Source: an uncultured Clostridia bacterium (GTDB taxonomy: Bacteria > Bacillota_A > Clostridia > Oscillospirales > Oscillospiraceae). From it: DNA of 8,723 nt. The translations under genes were made by a program, and so were the position numbers. The stretch spans positions 1-8,723 of the forward strand of contig CAMJQX010000057.1 of assembly GCA_946408145.1 (NCBI GenBank), read 5' to 3'. This document shows positions 1 to 8,060 of this stretch, piece by piece (positions within the stretch are counted from its first letter, which is position 1; each line of letters starts with the position of its first letter). The notes beneath the pieces are model-generated. The model ran no database searches. It was not told the DNA's origin and was given only the letters and a program-made list of their open reading frames with translations.

Positions 1-55
1 AATCTCGTAGGCCGGTAACTCCGGTGCTAGGGTTCAAATCCCTAACCCTCCGCCA
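1..55 (+). tRNA. tRNA-Ser, 3' part (anticodon outside window)
   Basis: The last 55 bases of a class II tRNA are visible. The T arm is complete: stem TAGGG (28-32) with CCCTA (40-44) around loop TTCAAAT. The 3' strand of the acceptor stem is 45-51, the discriminator base is G52, and CCA (53-55) is encoded. A long variable arm with stem CCGG/CCGG (12-15 with 21-24) marks it as Ser, Leu or Tyr type. G at the discriminator fits Ser, since Leu and Tyr tRNAs in bacteria normally carry A. The two leading A bases would be positions 37-38, so the anticodon lies just before the window and the isoacceptor cannot be read. Confidence 0.88.
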
Positions 56-62
56 CAGTGAT

Positions 63-102
63 GGCACCATAAGTATGATTATCATGCTTATGGTGCCTTT
101 TC
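63..102 (+). terminator. Intrinsic terminator of the tRNA gene
   Basis: GGCACCATAAG (63-73) pairs perfectly with CTTATGGTGCC (87-97). The stem continues inward through a T-G pair and ATGA/TCAT to a 3-base loop, and TTTT follows. It sits 8 bases after the tRNA CCA end and ends that transcript. Confidence 0.85.
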
Positions 103-489
103 TGTGTTCCCTATCAAAGAACAGTTTTGAAAGAGCATCTTTATATGGCTGTGATCAACACCTTGCTGTGATAGATTCTGTTTTGCGGGGCGTGAAGATA
201 TCTGTGATGACGAAAAGCTGACTCGGAAACTCGGCGTCGCTCACGGCACGGATAAAATATCTACAAATCTTGTTTTGTCTCTTGACTCGTCCCTTAGGGT
301 ATATGGTCACTCGAACACAGCACATCCTGCGCTGTTTTGTCTTTAATTCATGACCAGACCCGCGGCGCCAAGCGCATACGCAGCGACATCGCCTTCAAAT
401 ACCTGCCGCCGTGGAACACAAGCGAGTCGTCATAGCTTTTTCATATCATTCTTCGTCTATGATATGTATTTCCTTTTTTCAAAATCCTG
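103..489. other. AT-richer intergenic stretch, no recognisable gene
   Basis: I see no gene with a plausible start, ribosome binding site and familiar protein here. Base composition is well below that of the flanking coding DNA except around 355-415, which is GC-rich again. Two frames stay open for a while without a start signal: frame 2 from 155 to a TAA at 344-346, and frame 1 from 298 to a TAG at 433-435. The second includes a protein-like stretch (DQTRGAKRIRSDIAFKYL). These may be decayed gene remnants. TTGACT (282-287) followed by the palindrome CCCTTAGGG (291-299) and TATATG (300-305) resembles a MerR-type promoter with too short a spacer. Confidence 0.4.
442..466. repeat. Perfect 8-9-8 inverted repeat upstream of the small gene
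   Basis: CATATCAT (442-449) and ATGATATG (459-466) are perfect inverted copies separated by 9 bases. The dyad ends 27 bases before the -10 element at 493. That position would suit an activator, or a repressor overlapping a weak -35 region. No T-run follows, so it is not a terminator. A similarly built dyad lies at 5070-5094 between glmS and asnB. Confidence 0.5.
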
Positions 490-503
490 TGCTAAGATAC
501 AAT
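490..503 (+). promoter_or_regulatory. Extended -10 promoter of the small gene
   Basis: TGC directly before TAAGAT (493-498) forms an extended -10 element. TACAAT at 498-503 is an overlapping alternative. The -35 region at 17 bases (TTCCTT, 470-475) is weak. Transcription would start near 505, giving a leader of about 45 bases before the ATG at 551. The GTGCTA core recurs at the glnN, glmS and asnB promoters in this window. Confidence 0.5.
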
Positions 504-550
504 CGTCCCAGGGGAAAGGGACAAATACTTTTTGAAAGAAGGATCCGATC

Positions 551-613
551 ATGAAAAAGCTGTCCAAGATGCTGGAAGAGTTGTATGTCACGTTTATCCA
601 CGGCAGAGGCTGA
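551..613 (+). CDS. Small 20-residue protein, function unknown
   Basis: An ATG at 551 follows a good ribosome binding site, AGAAGG (537-542), at 8 bases spacing and opens a 20-codon frame ending in TGA (611-613). The peptide begins MKKLSKMLEELYV, a basic amphipathic helix-like start, and ends TFIHGRG. It has no signal peptide or membrane segment. An extended -10 promoter precedes it and an intrinsic terminator follows, so it is a complete stand-alone unit convergent with glnN. In the +1 frame the sequence reads TAEAERCR before a stop. I have a vague memory of short clostridial proteins with a similar lysine-rich start and a TFAEAGE-like stretch, so this could be a frameshifted relic of such a gene. 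The transcript could also act as a small RNA. I do not recognise a function. Confidence 0.45.
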   Translation: MKKLSKMLEELYVTFIHGRG

Positions 614-654
614 GAGGTGCCGATGACCAGCTTGATAATTCAGACCGACGGCTG

Positions 655-694
655 AGCCCCGCTCTTGCGCTGACAGGAGCGGGGCTTTCCTTTT
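655..694 (+). terminator. Intrinsic terminator of the small gene
   Basis: AGCCCCGCTC (655-664) pairs perfectly with GAGCGGGGCT (677-686) around a 12-base loop. An imperfect T-tract, TTTCCTTTT, follows. It lies 41 bases after the small gene's stop. A weaker hairpin with TTTTT follows at 703-734. Confidence 0.75.
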
Positions 695-780
695 CGGATG
701 TCGACGCCGTCTCAAACGGCAAAAGCGTCTTTTTCGGCTGCAGCAGCGACTGTAATGAGCATCGGATGGCGAAAGGATCG

Positions 781-833
781 AAAAAAAGCGAGGCGAATTC
801 GCTGTTCCCGCACGAATTCGCCTCACGTTTTTT
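781..833. terminator. Bidirectional terminator between the small gene and glnN
   Basis: GAGGCGAATTCG (790-801) pairs perfectly with CGAATTCGCCTC (813-824) around an 11-base loop. Reading plus, TTTTTT follows at 828-833. Reading minus, a run of seven T (787-781) follows. It sits about 58 bases beyond the glnN stop and is its natural terminator. It also stops any plus-strand readthrough from the small gene. Confidence 0.85.
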
Positions 834-881
834 GTCTTTTGTCATTTTCTGCCGCCCGGCAGAAAGATCTTTTATGTCGAA

Positions 882-2972
<2,091 letters not shown>

Positions 2973-2987
2973 TTTTATCCCTCCTCC

Positions 2988-3030
2988 AAAAATGAGCGGA
3001 CTGCCGTATCTGTTTGTCATACGGCAGCCC
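2988..3030 (-). promoter_or_regulatory. Hairpin with T-run in the glnN leader (possible attenuator)
   Basis: Reading minus, GGGCTGCCGTAT (3030-3019) pairs with ATACGGCAGTCC (3009-2998), 12 pairs with one G-T, around a 9-base loop. GCTCA and then TTTTT (2992-2988) follow, directly before the glnN ribosome binding site. The T-run begins 5 bases after the stem, so it would be a weak terminator. It could work as a leader attenuator, a binding site for an RNA-binding antiterminator, or a stability element. The loop does not show the A..G hexaloop expected of ANTAR targets. Confidence 0.5.
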
Positions 3031-3064
3031 ATAAAGCGTGAGTGCATTGCTTCTCTCAGCCAGC

Positions 3065-3073
3065 AGGATAGCA
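3065..3073 (-). promoter_or_regulatory. Candidate extended -10 promoter of glnN
   Basis: Reading minus, TGC precedes TATCCT (3070-3065), an extended -10. The -35 region at 17 bases is weak (TTCCCT). Transcription would start near 3058, giving a leader of about 86 bases that contains the hairpin at 2998-3030. Readthrough from glmS is also possible, since no strong terminator separates the genes. Confidence 0.45.
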
Positions 3074-3143
3074 CGGAAAAGCAAAACAGGGAAATATGAT
3101 CTTTCTTTGAGGTATGATACAAAAAAAGTATGCTTCGCCCTTG

Positions 3144-4982
3144 TCATTCCACGGTGACGCTCTTGGCCAGGTTGCGCGGCTTGTCGATGTCGCAGCCGCG
3201 CTGCAGCGCGACGTAGTAGGCGAAGACCTGCAGCGGCACCACGCCGAGAGAAGGCGCGAAGATCGGATGCGTGTCCGGGATCGTGAGGATGTTTGAGACT
3301 GTCTTGGAAAGCGTCTCCTTCAAGCTCTCGTCCGTCAGGGCGATCACGTCCGCGCCGCGGGACTTGACTTCAACGATGTTGGAAACGCTCTTGTCGAACA
3401 GCGCCTTGTAGGTGCACAGCGCCACCACCAGCGTCCCCTCCACGATCAGCGAGATCGTGCCGTGCTTGAGCTCGCCCGCCGCGTAGGCCTCGCAGTGGAC
3501 GTAGGAGATCTCCTTGAGCTTCAGGCTGCCCTCGAGGCCGAGCGCGTAGTCGAGATTGCGGCCGATGAAGAAGATCGAATCGCGGTTGAACGAGCGGGAA
3601 GCGAGATACTTGATCTGTTCGGTGTCTTCAAGCATACGCTCCATTTTGTACGGCAGCGCCATCAGCTCGCCGATCAGTTCGTCATACAGGAAATGAGGGA
3701 GCTTTCCGAAAAACTCTGCCAGATAGATCCCGAACATGTCCAGCAGTACGAGCTGGGTGCTGTACGCCTTCGTGGTTGCGACCGCGATCTCCGGCCCCGC
3801 CCAGGTATAGAGGACGTCGTCGCTCTCGCGGGCGATCGAGCTGCCGACGACGTTCACGATCGAGAGGATGCGTGCGCCGAGGCTTTTGGCCTTGCGCAGC
3901 GCCGCCATCGTGTCGAGCGTCTCCCCCGACTGGCTGATGACGATAACGAGGGTCCTGTCGTCGACCAGCGGGTCAGAATAGCGGAATTCCGAGGCCAGCG
4001 CGATATCGACCTGCATCCGCAGCAGGCGTTCGAGGTTGTACTTGCCGACCATGCCCACGTGGTAGCTCGAGCCGCAGGCGACGATATAGAGCTTGTTGAT
4101 GGCGCGCAGCTCGTCTGCGCTCATTTTGAGTTCGTCAAAGACGATGCGGTGATCGCGGATGCGCGGGGAGATCGTCTTGCGGATAGCCTCGGGCTGTTCC
4201 ATGATCTCCTTGAACATGAAGTGCGCGTAGCCGCCCTTCTCCGCATCGCTGACGTCCCAGTCGACCGTGTGATGCTCCTTTTCCACTTCGGCGCCGAGCG
4301 CGTTGTAGACGGTGATCTTATCCGGGCTGACGACGGCGACCTCGCCGTCCTCCATGTAGGCCACGTCCCGCGTGTGCTTGATGATGGCGGTCACGTCGGA
4401 GGCGATGAAGCTGCAGCCCTCGCCATAGCCCAGCAGCAGCGGCGCGTCCTTGCGCGCGGCGATGAAGCTGTCCGGCAGGTCGGCGCAGAGGATACCGAGC
4501 GCGTAGGCGCCTTCGATACGGTCGAGCACGCGGTAGACCGCGTCGAGGATGTTGCCGCAGCGGCGGTAATAGTAGCCCAGCAGCTGCGCGACGACCTCGG
4601 TGTCGGTCTCCGAGCGGAAATGCACACCGGTGGAAATGAGAAAGCTTTTCAGCTCCACATAGTTTTCGATGATGCCGTTGTGCACGACGGCGATGCGCTC
4701 GTCCTCACTCAAATGCGGGTGCGAATTGATGTCGTTCGGTTCGCCGTGCGTAGCCCAGCGCGTGTGGCCCACGCCGATCATGCCTTCGAGGCTCTTCCCG
4801 CCGTCCGTCAGCGCAGCCAGCACCTTCAGCCGGCCCTTGGCCTTGCGCACCTGCAGCCCCTTCTCCGGCGAAAGCACCGCGATCCCGGCCGAGTCGTAGC
4901 CGCGGTATTCCAGGTGCTCCAGCCCGTCAAGCAGGATGGGACCGGCCTGTTCCCGCCCCGTATATCCGACGATCCCGCACAT
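3144..4982 (-). CDS. glmS: Glutamine--fructose-6-phosphate aminotransferase (isomerizing), GlmS
   Basis: The product converts fructose 6-phosphate and glutamine to glucosamine 6-phosphate, the first step towards UDP-GlcNAc for peptidoglycan. The 612 residues match the usual ~600. The N-terminal class II amidotransferase domain begins MCGIVGYTG with catalytic Cys2 after Met removal. It continues with the HTRWATHG segment (73-80), NSHPH (86-90) and HNGIIENY (101-108). Two SIS sugar-isomerase domains follow, with ACGSSYH (302-308), ISQSGETLDT (349-358) and the C-terminal DKPRNLAKSVTVE. The start follows AAGGAGG at 8 bases spacing. Downstream of the stop there is only a T-rich stretch (3121-3127 on this strand) with weak pairing, so transcription may continue into glnN. 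The leader is only about 28 bases, far too short for the glmS ribozyme found in many Firmicutes. Confidence 0.97.
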   Translation of the reverse strand: MCGIVGYTGREQAGPILLDGLEHLEYRGYDSAGIAVLSPEKGLQVRKAKGRLKVLAALTDGGKSLEGMIGVGHTRWATHGEPNDINSHPHLSEDERIAVVHNGIIENYVELKSFLISTGVHFRSETDTEVVAQLLGYYYRRCGNILDAVYRVLDRIEGAYALGILCADLPDSFIAARKDAPLLLGYGEGCSFIASDVTAIIKHTRDVAYMEDGEVAVVSPDKITVYNALGAEVEKEHHTVDWDVSDAEKGGYAHFMFKEIMEQPEAIRKTISPRIRDHRIVFDELKMSADELRAINKLYIVACGSSYHVGMVGKYNLERLLRMQVDIALASEFRYSDPLVDDRTLVIVISQSGETLDTMAALRKAKSLGARILSIVNVVGSSIARESDDVLYTWAGPEIAVATTKAYSTQLVLLDMFGIYLAEFFGKLPHFLYDELIGELMALPYKMERMLEDTEQIKYLASRSFNRDSIFFIGRNLDYALGLEGSLKLKEISYVHCEAYAAGELKHGTISLIVEGTLVVALCTYKALFDKSVSNIVEVKSRGADVIALTDESLKETLSKTVSNILTIPDTHPIFAPSLGVVPLQVFAYYVALQRGCDIDKPRNLAKSVTVE

Positions 4983-5017
4983 GGCGACAACCTCCTTGCC
5001 TCTCTTTCATGGAAATG

Positions 5018-5046
5018 ATTGTAGCACGGATGCGGGGCGGCTTCAA
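5018..5046 (-). promoter_or_regulatory. glmS promoter
   Basis: Reading minus, TTGAAG (5046-5041), a 17-base spacer and TACAAT (5023-5018) form a good housekeeping promoter. TGC sits immediately before the -10 (extended -10). Start would be near 5011, leaving a leader of about 28 bases with the ribosome binding site AAGGAGG (4997-4991). Confidence 0.72.
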
Positions 5047-5069
5047 CGACGCAGACGATGGAGGACGTC

Positions 5070-5094
5070 TTATCATATTTTTTTCGTATGGTAA
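5070..5094. repeat. 8-9-8 inverted repeat between glmS and asnB promoters
   Basis: TTATCATA (5070-5077) and TATGGTAA (5087-5094) are inverted copies with one mismatch, separated by 9 mostly T bases. It lies 24 bases upstream of the glmS -35 and about 40 bases upstream of the asnB -10. A regulator bound here could serve both directions. Half-site length and spacing equal those of the dyad at 442-466. Confidence 0.45.
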
Positions 5095-5132
5095 TGCCAA
5101 AGTCTTCGATATTATTCTTTTTTCGGCGACTG

Positions 5133-5141
5133 TGCTATGCT
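5133..5141 (+). promoter_or_regulatory. Candidate extended -10 promoter of the T-box/asnB unit
   Basis: TGC followed by TATGCT (5136-5141) forms an extended -10. The -35 region is poor (TATTCT at 17 bases). Transcription starting near 5148 would include the whole T-box leader. Confidence 0.5.
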
Positions 5142-5147
5142 CTCTTC

Positions 5148-5444
5148 ATCAACAGACAATAAAAGCTTTGATGGAGACAGGCCGCAGAGGAATGCCGTCA
5201 CAGCGAGCCGGGGTTGGTGGAAGCCCGGCACGGGCGCCTTTGGACGGGAACACTCCGGAGCCGCAAACCGAAAGCCCTTGCCGGGCCAGTAGGGGCGACG
5301 CGGGTCTCGCGTTATCGGGACAGAGGGTTCTTCGACCCCGACGAGTGACCGCTTCGGCGGTAAAAAAGGTGGCACCACGGATGCGCAGCTGTCCGTCCTT
5401 TTGGAAAAGGACAGGCTGCGAATAAAACCGGAGGTGCATTTTTC
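5148..5444 (+). promoter_or_regulatory. T-box riboswitch, Asn-specific, upstream of asnB
   Basis: The T-box sequence AGGTGGCACCACGG is at 5367-5380. Upstream is a Stem I with the distal GCCGGG/CCCGGC helix (5207-5212 with 5224-5229) enclosing TTGGTGGAA, and a specifier region GGGAACACTCCGGAG. AAC at 5249-5251, followed by A as is usual, is the Asn codon. CAGTAGG (5287-5293) fits the linker after Stem I. TGGC (5370-5373) would pair with a tRNA ending GCCA, that is G73, as expected for tRNA-Asn. The alternative specifier CAC (His) would need a different discriminator partner. Downstream lies a strong hairpin (5384-5420) without a following T-run. The T-box bases GCACC (5372-5376) and CGG (5378-5380) can pair with GGTGC (5433-5437) and CCG (5428-5430). 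That pairing covers the asnB ribosome binding site and ends just before TTTTT (5439-5443). Confidence 0.9.
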
Positions 5445-7028
5445 ATGTGTTGTGTGATGGGGTTTCTCTCCCCGCGCTATACCGCGGAGGAGATCCGGCC
5501 GTTTTTTGACCGGACAAAGTCGCGCGGGCCGGACGACACGCGCATCGAGGCGGCGGGCTGCGGGCTGCTCTGCTTCCACCGTCTGGCGATCATGGGCCTG
5601 CATGACGAGGGCATGCAGCCCTTCTCGCTGGGAAAAAACAAAGTCGTCTGCAACGGCGAGCTCTACGGCTGGCGGACGCAGCGGCGGGAGCTGGAGCGGA
5701 AGGGCTGTTCCTTCGTCAGCGGATCGGACTGCGAGCTGCTGCTCCCGCTCTATGAGGAATACGGCCTCGGAATGTTTGCGCGTCTCGATGCGGAATTCGC
5801 CCTGATCCTCTACGACGGCGAGAGGGACGTCCTGATCGCCGCGCGCGACCCCATCGGCATCCGGCCGCTGTACTACGGCTATTTCGACGACGGTGCGATC
5901 GCCTTTGCCAGCGAGGCGCAGAACCTCGCCGGCCTGTGCAAAAAGATCCTCCCCTTTCCGCCGGGGCACTATTACGACGGCACACGTTTCGTACGCTATG
6001 CCGATCTGACCGCAGTGGAACACTATTTGCCCGACGATCTCGAGACCGTCTGCGCAAAGATCCGCGAAAAGCTGATCGCGGGCGTGGAGAAACGGCTCGA
6101 CGCGGACGCGCCGCTGGGCTTCCTGCTCTCCGGCGGCCTGGATTCAAGCCTCGTATGCGCCATCTCGTCGAAGCTGCTCGGCCGCAGGATCCGGACCTTC
6201 GCCATCGGCATGGATCTCGACCCGATCGACCTCAAGTACGCGCAGATCGCCGCGGACTACATCGGCGCAGAGCATACGGCCTTTTCCATGACGCGCGAGG
6301 ATGTGCTCGCAGCGCTCGACGAGGTGATCCGCCTGCTGGGCACCTGGGACATCACGACGATCCGCGCCAGCCTCGGCATGTACCTCTGCTGCAAGGCCAT
6401 CCACGAGACGACAGACGTGCGCGTCCTGCTCACGGGAGAGATCTCCGACGAGCTCTTCGGCTACAAATACACGGATTTCGCCCCCTCCGCGCAGGCTTTT
6501 CAGCTCGAGAGCAAAAAGCGCATCGACGAGCTGCACATGTACGACGTGCTGCGGGCGGACCGCTGCATCTCCGTCAACTCCCTCGAGGCGCGCGTCCCCT
6601 TCGGCGATCTCGATTTCGTGCGCTATGTGATGCAGATCGACCCGCGCCTCAAGCTCAACTCCTACGGCATGGGCAAGTATCTGCTGCGGCATGCCTTTGA
6701 AAAGGATTCCATCCTGCCGGATGAGATCCTCTGGCGGCAGAAGGCCGCCTTCTCCGACGCGGTCGGCCACTCGATGGTGGACGATCTCAAGGCTTACGCC
6801 GAGAGCATCTACAGCGACGAGGCCTTCCGTAAGGGCCGCGCGCGCTATGCTTACCGCCCGCCCTTTACGAAGGAGAGCCTGCTGTACCGGGACATCTTTG
6901 AAAAGCACTATCCCGGTCAGGCGGAGATGATCGCAGACTTCTGGATGCCGAACCCGGACTGGGAGGGCTGCCGGGTGGACGATCCCTCGGCCCGCGTGCT
7001 CTCAAACTACGGCGCGAGCGGGACCTGA
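5445..7028 (+). CDS. asnB: Asparagine synthase (glutamine-hydrolysing), AsnB
   Basis: The product makes asparagine from aspartate, glutamine and ATP in the cytoplasm. Its 527 residues are close to the usual ~550. The N-terminal glutaminase domain begins MCCVMGF. Catalytic Cys2 is intact, but the next residue, usually Gly or a small residue in MCGI-type starts, is a second Cys. RGPDD (27-31), FHRLAIMG (44-51) and CNGELYGW (69-76) are also in this domain. The synthetase domain carries the ATP pyrophosphatase P-loop SGGLDSS (229-235), LLTGEISDELFGYK (328-341) and SVNSLEARVPFGD (376-388). The start has GGAGG (5430-5434) at 10 bases spacing. The gene follows an Asn-type T-box leader, so expression should rise when tRNA-Asn is uncharged. 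No terminator is visible before lysR. Confidence 0.95.
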   Translation: MCCVMGFLSPRYTAEEIRPFFDRTKSRGPDDTRIEAAGCGLLCFHRLAIMGLHDEGMQPFSLGKNKVVCNGELYGWRTQRRELERKGCSFVSGSDCELLLPLYEEYGLGMFARLDAEFALILYDGERDVLIAARDPIGIRPLYYGYFDDGAIAFASEAQNLAGLCKKILPFPPGHYYDGTRFVRYADLTAVEHYLPDDLETVCAKIREKLIAGVEKRLDADAPLGFLLSGGLDSSLVCAISSKLLGRRIRTFAIGMDLDPIDLKYAQIAADYIGAEHTAFSMTREDVLAALDEVIRLLGTWDITTIRASLGMYLCCKAIHETTDVRVLLTGEISDELFGYKYTDFAPSAQAFQLESKKRIDELHMYDVLRADRCISVNSLEARVPFGDLDFVRYVMQIDPRLKLNSYGMGKYLLRHAFEKDSILPDEILWRQKAAFSDAVGHSMVDDLKAYAESIYSDEAFRKGRARYAYRPPFTKESLLYRDIFEKHYPGQAEMIADFWMPNPDWEGCRVDDPSARVLSNYGASGT

Positions 7029-7031
7029 TGC

Positions 7032-7060
7032 TTGCAACCGGGCGCCGCTTCCTGTATAGT
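7032..7060 (+). promoter_or_regulatory. Promoter of the LysR-type regulator gene
   Basis: TTGCAA (7032-7037), a 17-base spacer and TATAGT (7055-7060) form a strong promoter beginning 4 bases after the asnB stop. CATATATG (7061-7068), a perfect palindrome, overlaps the expected start and could be an autoregulatory site. Confidence 0.7.
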
Positions 7061-7094
7061 CATATATGTATCGTAAACGAAGGAGGGCTGAAGA

Positions 7095-8045
7095 ATGGAT
7101 CTGCGATCTCTTCATTATTTCACGGTCGTGGCTGAGGAGCTGAACATCACGCGCGCGGCGGAGCGCCTGAACATGAGCCAGCCGCCGCTGTCAAGCCAGA
7201 TCAAGGGGCTGGAGGAAGAGCTCGGCGTGCAGCTCTTTATCCGCGGCAAGCGCCATCTGACCATGACCGAGGCCGGATCGCTCCTGTATCGCCGCGCCAG
7301 GCAGCTTCTGGAGCTCTCCGAGCAAACGCAGCAGGAGATCCGCTCGATGGACGGCCTCTCCGGCGACCTCAACATCAGCCTGGTCGAGGGGCGGGCGCCA
7401 TATCTGCTGGCGCGGTGGATCGCGGGCTTCCGTTCGGAGTTTCCCCATGTGGCCGTGCATCTCTGGAACGGCAGCGGCGACGAGGTGATCGAGCGCCTGC
7501 ACCACGGCCTTGCCGATCTCGCGCTGGTTGCCGCGCCTTATAGCCCGGAGCTGCTCGAGGGCTTCTCCGTCGGGCGCGAGCCGTGGGTGGCGATGATGTC
7601 AAAGGATCATCATCTGGCCGGTGAGGAGGATTCCTTCCTCCCGCTGAAGAAGCTGGTCGGGCAGCCGCTGTTCATTCCGAACCGCCGCTACCGGGCAGAT
7701 TCGATCCGTGCGTGGTTCGGCGAACTGGGCGAGGAGCCCGTCATTGCGGGAGACCTGTCCAACTATATCGACGCCGTTGCGCTCGCCGAGCAGAACGCAG
7801 GGATCTGCATCTATCCGATGACCACCTATAATGAGAACGAGCTGGTCGTGAAGAAGGTCATCACCGAGAGCGCGCGGCAGATCGAGTATGCACTGGTCTG
7901 GTCGCGCAGTGTCCGAAAGTCGGACCTGGTTGAGGAATTCATCAACTTCGTGCAGGACTGCATGGAGGCAGAGCGCCGCGGCACACAGACTTACCGCATG
8001 CCGGAAAAGGAATATCTCCCGCCGGAGGACACGAAATATCTGTAA
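7095..8045 (+). CDS. LysR-family transcriptional regulator
   Basis: A cytoplasmic DNA-binding regulator of 316 residues, near the usual ~300. The N-terminal winged helix-turn-helix is clear at 1-60: LHYFTVVAEELNITRAAERL, then SQPPLSSQIKGLEEELGVQLF (helix-turn-helix about 18-37). The effector-binding domain (about 90-295) starts with LNISLVEGRAPYLLARWIAG. The start has AGGAGGG (7081-7087) at 7 bases spacing. It has its own promoter but may also be read from asnB. Its target and effector cannot be told from sequence. LysR genes often regulate an adjacent, usually divergent, gene, and the reductase fragment downstream is in the same orientation. The C-terminal tail beyond about residue 300 (PEKEYLPPEDTKYL) is rather long and ends exactly where the reductase homology begins, so the tail could be affected by a rearrangement. 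Confidence 0.93.
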   Translation: MDLRSLHYFTVVAEELNITRAAERLNMSQPPLSSQIKGLEEELGVQLFIRGKRHLTMTEAGSLLYRRARQLLELSEQTQQEIRSMDGLSGDLNISLVEGRAPYLLARWIAGFRSEFPHVAVHLWNGSGDEVIERLHHGLADLALVAAPYSPELLEGFSVGREPWVAMMSKDHHLAGEEDSFLPLKKLVGQPLFIPNRRYRADSIRAWFGELGEEPVIAGDLSNYIDAVALAEQNAGICIYPMTTYNENELVVKKVITESARQIEYALVWSRSVRKSDLVEEFINFVQDCMEAERRGTQTYRMPEKEYLPPEDTKYL

Positions 8046-8060
8046 AAGAAGGACTTCGTC

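Noticed and set aside
24..221. 65-codon frame over the tRNA end and its terminator
   Set aside because: It starts inside the tRNA T arm and crosses the terminator hairpin.
2973..3122. Longer N-terminus for GlnN (50 extra residues)
   Set aside because: The extension would begin upstream of the candidate promoter, translate the leader hairpin and ignore the GGAGGAGGG site. The protein family starts near MSSVPELF.
3462..5018. 518-codon open frame on plus strand opposite glmS
   Set aside because: It is a GC-rich antisense shadow of glmS, has low-complexity composition rich in Arg, Asp and Val, and lacks a ribosome binding site and any familiar motif.
5384..5420. Hairpin after the T-box as a classical terminator
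   Set aside because: The stem is strong, but AATAAAACC follows instead of a T-run, so on its own it does not look like an intrinsic terminator.
5112..6023. 303-codon minus-strand frame across the T-box leader and the start of asnB
   Set aside because: It runs through highly structured RNA and an established gene. Its composition is random-like and it has no promoter.
6144..6908. 254-codon minus-strand frame inside asnB
   Set aside because: It is a shadow of asnB with no start signal and no recognisable domain.
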